Below are positions 58,140 through 64,000 of a DNA stretch of 64,000 nt, piece by piece; positions within the stretch are counted from its first letter, which is position 1; every line of letters starts with the position of its first letter. The position numbers and the translations under genes are program-made. Source of the DNA: Brachypterus glaber (lineage: Eukaryota; Arthropoda; Insecta; Coleoptera; Kateretidae); the NCBI GenBank assembly GCA_958510825.1, contig OY294050.1, forward strand, positions 10,021,340 to 10,085,339. The letters run 5' to 3'. Under the pieces are notes generated by a model that did no database searches, was not told the origin of the DNA, and was given only the letters and a program-made list of their open reading frames with translations.

Positions 58140-58260
58140 TAATACACGGGCGAAAAGTTAAATTTTGATTTCGTATGTTTATTACCCTCAGGCCGTAGGC
58201 CCTCGGCTTCTAAAAACATACTCAATCGAAAAATTTAACTTTTCGCTCTTGTATAATAAA
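58140..58260. repeat. Palindromic repeat F
   Basis: GGGCGAAAAGTTAAATTTTG and AAAATTTAACTTTTCGCTCT form arms around CAGGCCGTAGGCCCTCGGCTTCT-like GC-rich apex. Relatives at 30130-30240 and 32770-32870. Confidence 0.6.
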
Positions 58261-58851
58261 TAACTATTTATATAGTAATTGGACTGAGTTTTTTGTGGGC
58301 CTGTGTTATTAATAACACCGTATACTCGCCTTCGCCAAAATTGCAAATAATGACGGGGATATTTGCGAAAAAACACATGTGTGCCGACTAATTGCAAAAT
58401 AAAAAAGCCCGCGTTCCACAGAATGTGTGCCACACATAAGGACTTTTTACCAAATATTTATTTATAATAACAAAGCGAATTGAAAGCGTACAAAAAAATT
58501 TAGACAAGTAGGATTTTTTTCCTAACAAAACCCTAATATGACTTTACTATATATAATAAGTTGAGATTTCTTCTTGAGTTCGCCGTTTGTCAAAGTTTAA
58601 TGCGGCAGAAAATAAAATTGGAATAAATCCCTACTGTATTCATACAAATGGAGATTTATAAAGTTTCTCTAGGTATTAAGACTTTTTCCATAGCTTGAAA
58701 ATACTGCTGTTGAGAGTTACATAATATTTTTTTCTCAATATAATAAACTATTTTGTTTTATATTTAAAAAAATAGTTTTTACCCCCTTCGACCCCTCAGT
58801 TTAACAAAAACAATCCTGTAGACTATAGCCAAGAACTTTAGATAATGATAA

Positions 58852-59897
58852 CACTAGGCAACAAATGACAACTTTTTTTTTGCCCTGATCTAAAAGTAAA
58901 TTTTTACTAATTCGAGGGCGTAGAACCCGAATCTGATCTTAAAAAAATTCCAGCACCTCACTTCTACAGAAAATAATGACTTTGTTTTCAAAATCTTTAA
59001 AAAAGCAGTAGGAATTTGAAAATTTTAGGATATATTAAAAGAACGAGGAATTTGAAAATCCATATGCGAAGGATCTACTGTCTCAGTAAGTATGCGAAAA
59101 TAAAAAACTTAAAATTAAAGTGCAGAGTTTACTTAATTTCTTAATTCTGGCAAAACTATCAAAACTTAATTTGTAAATTATAAAATTTTCTACAAAAATA
59201 TACATACAATTATTTTTTTATTTGGCTTAGTTTGTTCGTAAAAAGGAAACAAATAAAAAAGCAATAAAATTAAAGCACAAAGTGTAAACCTTTTTAACGA
59301 GCGCCAAAAATATTTGTCTTATCAATCTAAAGTAGCAGAATCTGAATTTGACATCAAAAAAATCCAGCACGTCTTATTTTTTAAATTTTGACCACCTAGT
59401 AATGATTTTTGACGTTTTTTAGCATGGATACGTGGCCCTAAGCTTGTACCCTTATGCACCCCTCTTTTTAGTAAAGAGAGGGGTCATAAGGGTACAAGGG
59501 TGAATAAGGAGTCCTTACCCTCCAAAAAGTCCAAACCCCTACTTAGTTGTATCAAAGGATGCATTTTTTTAAATATGTTTTTCCCTAGTATCCCTACTTT
59601 AAGTAGAATAAGTAGGCTACTTATTCTACCTATGAATTCAAAGTTTCCATATTCTAAGTTTATTATTTTTTAACTACTATTAAGTCGCCGAATTCAAATT
59701 TGTCCTCAGAATATTTTTATCTCCCATGATTTTAGAACAAAATAGGGCTAAAATAATGATTTTTATCAATTTTATCTCATTTTTCTCAGAAATCTGAGGT
59801 AATAGAAATATTCTGATGCCAGATTCGGTCTCAGCGACTCAAAATTAGTTTAAAAACATATGACTCCAATCAGGGCAAGAAACCGTGTTACCTAGTG
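58852..59897. mobile_element. CACTA-like element, TAA duplication
   Basis: Ends CACTAGGCAAC and GTTACCTAGTG are inverted and both flanked by TAA; inner arms share GCCCTGAT/ATCAGGGC. The CACTA start plus 3-bp duplication fits the CMC superfamily. About 1.05 kb, no transposase. Contains hairpins at 59448-59500 (TGTACCCTTATG … CATAAGGGTACA) and 59590-59632. Confidence 0.6.
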
Positions 59898-61253
59898 TAA
59901 TTAATTTCTCAGATTTAAAAGGTAATAAATATTGGTATTTTTTCAAGCTAGTGGTAAAAAGTTTTATTCTACTAATTAAAAACTTTTGAATCTTAAACCG
60001 TAAAAGATTAAGTTTTAAGTTTCGATTTTATACAAAGTAATGTAATATAGTTAAAAGTTCCATAAAACAAACGTGAAACTTTAATATGTGCTGACATACA
60101 AATGAATTGCACTTTAAAGTTTAGTTGTTTTAAAGTAAATAAATTGAATTTTTAAATTAAAACTTTTTTTTTTGTATGCACAGAAAGATTTTTTTGCCAA
60201 GAAAATTTACCAAATGCCAGGTATAAGATATGATAAGGACTTCACGATAATAGAGTATTTTTTAATTACAGTAATATTTAGAGGGTTTGTTTTATTTTTA
60301 AATAACATTTTCTTACGTATTTTTAACCAAAAGTTCAAATCGGTCGATTTTTTTTAGTAAGCTGTTTATTTGGTTATTATAATTAACAAAAAAATTCTAT
60401 TCTAAGTTGCAAACTTCCAAAACTTTTCATATTACATACAAAGCCCTTAAGATATCAAGACTCACACCTGCCCAAATAAATACAATTGTATACAATGTGT
60501 ACAAGGTCATAAAAAGCTTAAAAAATGTTACAAGATTTTTTTCTTATTTATTTTTGCGAAAAAAATAAAAAAAAAACATTTTTTTTTTAAAACAAGATCT
60601 TTTTTTGAAAATTAAAAATATAAAAAAAAACTTTAATAAAATTCAATTTTTTTCTTTATTTTAATTTTGCGAAAAACGAAAAAAATAAAAAAAAAATTAA
60701 ATAATAGTTTTTTAATTTTTTTAAGTTCAACCCCCATAACTTTTGTTTTTGGGGTATTACTTTCAAAAACAAACGGGATCTTCCCCTCGTAGAACTTGAT
60801 TTTTCCTGAAGTCAATAGGATTATTTGTTCTTGAGTTATCGTTTTAACAAAAATCATGACATCGGATGAACAAAAAGACGGACAAACGGATATTTTAAAA
60901 AAAGTTGATTATTTTTTCATAAAACAAATTTATATCCAAGAATATAGTAAAAAAAAATCGAAAAATTTTTATTGCTTTTTTTACGTCTCTGGACGTTTTA
61001 TATCCAAGCTTGGCCTATAGGGGAAAGTATTATTTTGTTGGCAGCAGTATTTTTTCTAGGAAGATTTTTGAATTTTTTTATTATTTTATTAATTTGGCGA
61101 AGATGGCATCCCAAAAACTGGTTTTGAGTTGGTTAAAGCCGGTGTTTCGCTTTACTAAGTAGTACTAGTACTAGCACACAGAAGTCCTGGGACTTAGGGG
61201 ATACTTAGAAAAGTACGATGTTAAACAATCATAATATGTCATGATATTCTTAC

Positions 61254-61608
61254 CTATAATGTAAACTATCTGCACTAGTGTTGATTGTTACTTCAGCATC
61301 TGTGCTATATAAAATTTTTGCTATTGCTTTCAGGCTACCAACTAACAAAAATGCAACAGCGGGTCTCTCCGTGGTAAAGTCCAGTTGTAAACTGTCAAAA
61401 CCCGTCGAACTACATGCAAAAGCTTCGGTTTCGTTTACATCAGTTTCATTTTCCTGGTACTTGAGGACATCGTGTACTCCGTCAAGTGTGGTCAAAAACT
61501 CCTGAAGGTCACCACCCAAGCAGCGGAAAGCTCGTTCCATGCGTCCGGAACATGATGTGGAAATTAATTCTTGGCCTAGTTTGTCTAAGAATGTTTTGTG
61601 GTCTTTAC
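61254..61608 (-). CDS. Gycalpha99B: sGC alpha, visible exon 1: C-terminal part of HNOB domain
   Basis: This exon gives 117 whole codons. The acceptor is a long T tract plus CAG (AG at 61609-61610) and the donor is GTAAGAAT after TTACATTATAG. It opens with two bases of a split codon (phase 1) and ends with two bases (AG). The translation contains RAFRCLGGDLQEFLTTLDGV and RPAVAFLLVGSLKAIAKILY, which I recognise as the second half of the HNOB (heme-NO-binding) fold of alpha subunits. In alpha subunits this domain does not carry the heme ligand but contributes to dimerisation and signal relay (family knowledge). The stretch between these blocks (KYQENETDVNETEAFACSST) is acidic and is probably the variable loop. 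The upstream exon(s), with the first part of HNOB, are not in the window. Confidence 0.93.
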
Positions 61609-62039
61609 CTGAAAAAAAAACAGTAAGCCATAATCATATAAATAGTTCAGTCGAAAGGTCGTGTGAAAGGACCTCACCTTGCCTTGATATGCAAACTCTC
61701 TGTTTTTTCTGTAATCAAAAGGGGTTCGTTTGGAAAGTTTAAATCCAAATTTATACACCTGTGCATTTTTTTTGCACAGTTATGTATAAAAACGCATTTG
61801 TTTGGTTTTTGGTCTGTAACTCGGCTTCGGCTCGTCTCTCAAGAAAAAATGAACATGATAGTTGTCCGTTATTAAATTCTCTACAATTTTTGTAAATAAC
61901 TTTTTGTATTTAAAGAATCGGAAAAAGTTACAGACAAGGGCGTAGATCTTTTTCTTCTATGTGGGGGTAATACCCAGGGCCGGCCTTTCAAGCCTCAAAT
62001 TTGGCGCCTCTAGCAAAAGAAAAAACACCCTAAAATAAA

Positions 62040-62320
62040 GCTTTGTACGCCTACAAAAAAAATGCCCCCCAAAAAATACCACAAGAAAAAAAGCGTTGTC
62101 CCTGTCGGTTTCTACCAAACGTGGCGCCCATACAAAAAAAAATGACGGCGCCCAAAAAAATACCCTAATACAAAAGCTTTGTCCCTGACGGTTTCTACCA
62201 AACTTGGCGCCCAAAAAGATACCAACAAGAAAAAAAACTGTGTCCTTGTATGTTTCTACCAAACTTGGCGCCCTGCAAACAAAATTGGCGCCCACACCTA
62301 TGGGGGGGGTAATTACCCCC
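62040..62320. repeat. Short repeat cluster: GTTTCTACCAAACTTGGCGCC
   Basis: Three tandem-like copies of TGTCCCTG(A/T)CGGTTTCTACCAAA followed by CTTGGCGCCC at about 62096, 62180 and 62241, with additional GGCGCCC motifs between. Spacing is about 60-85 bases. The minus-strand open frame here reflects the repeats. Confidence 0.6.
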
Positions 62321-62339
62321 ATTACCCCCCCTCATCTAC

Positions 62340-64000
62340 GCCCTTGGGTTTATGCACCACAGCTGAAATCTCAAAATTAATCTGCCCAAGTGGGCCCCCA
62401 TTTTGGGGTTGTTGATATAAAAGGTTTATTTTCTTCTTGATCATACACTTTCCTCGGAAAAAGGTGGGACACTTAAAATTGTTTTGTCTTATATTGAATT
62501 GACCTATAAATTAAAAAAAATAGATAATTTCAACTACTTTTAAATTTAATTCAGTTTAATTTAGTCTTTGTGGGCCCCAGATGCTCGGGTGGCCCAAGTT
62601 GGGTCCCCATTTTGGGGAGGTGCCACTAACAATAAAGAACTTAAAACGCTCGAAAAAAAAATAGATTTGGCAACCGTATTTCTGTATTTATGATAATGTT
62701 ATGTAACTTTTTAATAAAACGCATTCACATTAAACCTTTTAGTCACTTCATTACAGTCTGCCGAATGAGGTGGATCTTTCGTGATTTTTTGTGTGTTTTT
62801 AGTTCTACGTTTTGTGTTTTTACACTATATCGGATTATTATGAATTGTTTTTCAACCACGAGTATATGTAAGTAATTTTGATTATTAACATATTTATTTT
62901 TTATTTAATTTTTATAATAAATAGAAAATTTAGCTTGATTCTATAGTGATAAAAGTGCTGTATAAGTCTTTGGGCGCGGGAGGGGGGGGGTTACGACAGC
63001 TAAAATCTCAAAATTAATCTGCCCAAGTGAGCCCCCATTTTGAGCGATAACACTGCACAAAACTTCCTAACATTTATTATAATAAAATCAACAAAGATAT
63101 TTCTGACTCATATGATAATGTTATGTAATTTTTTAACAAAAGGAATTCTAAATTTAATCTTGTTCATTTCATTACAGTCTGCCGATTGAAGTGGATCGTT
63201 CCGTGTTTTTTCTTGTGTTTTTAGTTCTGATCGTTATTTGTGTATGTTTTGTGTTTTTACATCAACTATATATGGCTTATCGGACTACTTAGGAATAATT
63301 TTTCAACCGCGAGTGTAAGTAATTTTGATTACACTGGTCTACAAAAAAAAATCTTCCCCAAGGACTAAACCTATCATGCCTTAAGTATTTTTGTGCGCTG
63401 AAACCGAATTTTCAATTTCAAAAACTTTCTACCGCGTAGATTTCGATTAAATCCCATACGTGCCTAAAAAAGTAAACTTTTTCGGATTCATCAGCACACA
63501 AAAATACTTAACGCATGATAGGTTTTGGTCTTTGGAGAAGATTTTTTTTCTTTTTTTGTAGACCAGTGTTATTAAGATAAATATTTTTTAACTTTGAGCA
63601 ATTATGAGTAACTTTGGGGAACGGAAAATTTTTAAATGGGAAGGGGCAATCTACGACAGCTGAAATATCGAAATTAAGCTGCAGCTGAGCATGCCCAAGA
63701 GGGCCCCCATTTTGAGCGATATCATTGCACAAAACTTTCTAAAGTTTATTATAATAAAATCGGCAACGATATTCCTGACTCATATGATAATGTTATGTAA
63801 TTTTTTAACAAGTGCCATTGTAAACTAAATATTTTAGTCATTTCATTACAGTCTGCCGAATAAAGTGGATCGTTTTTGTTTGTTTTTTGTTCTAAACAGG
63901 ATTAGTGTATGTTTTGTGTGTTTTTTTTATAATACTATAGTGTATTTAGGAATAATTTTTAAACAGCGAGTAAATGTAAGTAATTTAAAAAACGATTTTG
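62340..64000 (+). repeat. Three-unit direct tandem array, cut by window end
   Basis: Units at about 62362-62885, 62992-63329 and 63650-64000 share ATCTCAAAATTAATCTGCCC, GGCCCCCATTTTG, TATGATAATGTTATGTAATT, TTCATTACAGTCTGCCGAAT and CGAGT..ATGTAAGTAATTTT. The middle and last units are separated by the MITE at 63332-63568. No protein-like frame. Confidence 0.65.
63332..63568. mobile_element. CACTGGTCTAC MITE with TTA duplication
   Basis: Ends CACTGGTCTACAAAAAAAAA and TTTTTTTGTAGACCAGTG, both flanked by TTA. Short relative of 18701-19483. Confidence 0.72.

Larger units (their letters stand above)
53577..61253 (-). other. Intron between exons 1 and 2 (7.7 kb)
   Basis: GT-AG intron, phase 2. Repeat G copy 2, foldback and Harbinger-like MITEs, the mariner-like element, repeat F and the CACTA-like element. 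57000-58130 and 59950-61250 are AT-rich with a repeat C relative at 60720-60945 and no gene. Confidence 0.8.
10432..61608 (-). other. Gycalpha99B: Soluble guanylyl cyclase alpha subunit gene (3' eight exons)
   Basis: The product is the alpha subunit of the NO-activated cytosolic guanylyl cyclase, which pairs with a beta subunit to convert GTP to cGMP. Eight exons on the minus strand (61254-61608, 53222-53576, 39709-39888, 33044-33182, 29744-29908, 20128-20271, 18519-18673, 10432-10633) join with matching phases at GT-AG sites. They give about 564 residues covering the rest of HNOB, HNOBA, coiled coil and catalytic domain. Alpha rather than beta or the atypical 88E/89D type is indicated by the blocks [33 protein letters not shown] and INVSPTTYE, and by the two metal-binding Asp motifs (SDIVGFT, GDAYC), which alpha supplies at the heterodimer active site. 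The N-terminus is missing: the first visible exon starts in phase 1, so more exons lie right of 64000. Two oddities: exon 29744-29908 is out of frame by two bases, and an open frame continues past the stop. Introns run from 1.5 to 13.3 kb. Confidence 0.95.

Noticed and set aside
60540..60860. Lys/Phe-rich minus-strand frame
   Set aside because: A/T homopolymer-rich DNA in a repeat C relative; translation is low complexity.
61278..61742. Plus-strand open frames over and beside exon 1
   Set aside because: Antisense shadow of exon 1 and adjoining intron; no family features.
61957..62322. Minus-strand 121-codon frame rich in Phe/Gly
   Set aside because: Produced by the short tandem repeat; periodic peptide follows the DNA repeat and has no domain.

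Overview
This is eukaryotic, AT-rich DNA, almost certainly from an insect with a repeat-rich genome; the order cannot be fixed from the sequence alone. One host gene dominates. On the minus strand, eight exons between 61608 and 10432 encode the alpha subunit of nitric-oxide-sensitive soluble guanylyl cyclase, the orthologue of Drosophila Gycalpha99B. All eight were located by translating conserved blocks and checking GT-AG splice sites and phases by eye. They cover the end of the HNOB domain, the HNOBA (PAS-like) domain, the coiled coil and the whole cyclase catalytic domain, about 564 residues. The first exon(s), about 100-120 residues, lie beyond the right edge.

Layout. 61609-64000: 5' intron with a short repeat cluster and a three-copy tandem array. 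53577-61253: intron with CACTA-like, mariner-like and foldback MITEs. 39889-53221: 13 kb intron with a 1.36 kb tandem duplication and two LINE 3' ends. 33183-39708: intron with a piggyBac-type MITE, a GACGT-rich element and a plus-strand open frame of 128 codons. 29909-33043: intron with a broken LINE endonuclease fragment. 20272-29743: intron with many MITEs, a minisatellite and a 200-base assembly gap. 18674-20127 and 10634-18518: the last two introns, again full of foldback elements. 1-10107: 3' flank, entirely transposon-derived as far as I can see.

The most interesting signal is at the gene's 3' end. The coding sequence reaches a TGA at 10434-10432, where the family normally ends. The same frame then stays open for 107 more codons to a TAA at 10110-10108. 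The extension is hydrophilic (Lys/Asp/Glu/Ser/Asn-rich) for about 80 residues and ends in one strongly hydrophobic segment of about 20 residues with a Trp at its start. If the TGA is read through (or edited or polymorphic), the normally cytosolic cyclase would become a tail-anchored membrane protein. An AATAAA hexamer about 80 bases after the TGA suggests that alternative polyadenylation could choose between the forms.

A second anomaly is exon 29744-29908, at the heart of the catalytic domain. It is two bases short of frame, with the break between the SQ and IDVYK codons. This is either an assembly error or a real inactivating lesion. Nearly everything else is non-autonomous DNA transposons (TA, TTAA, 3-bp and 8-bp target duplications) and decayed LINE fragments. 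Several inverted pairs flank exons and could fold the pre-mRNA.
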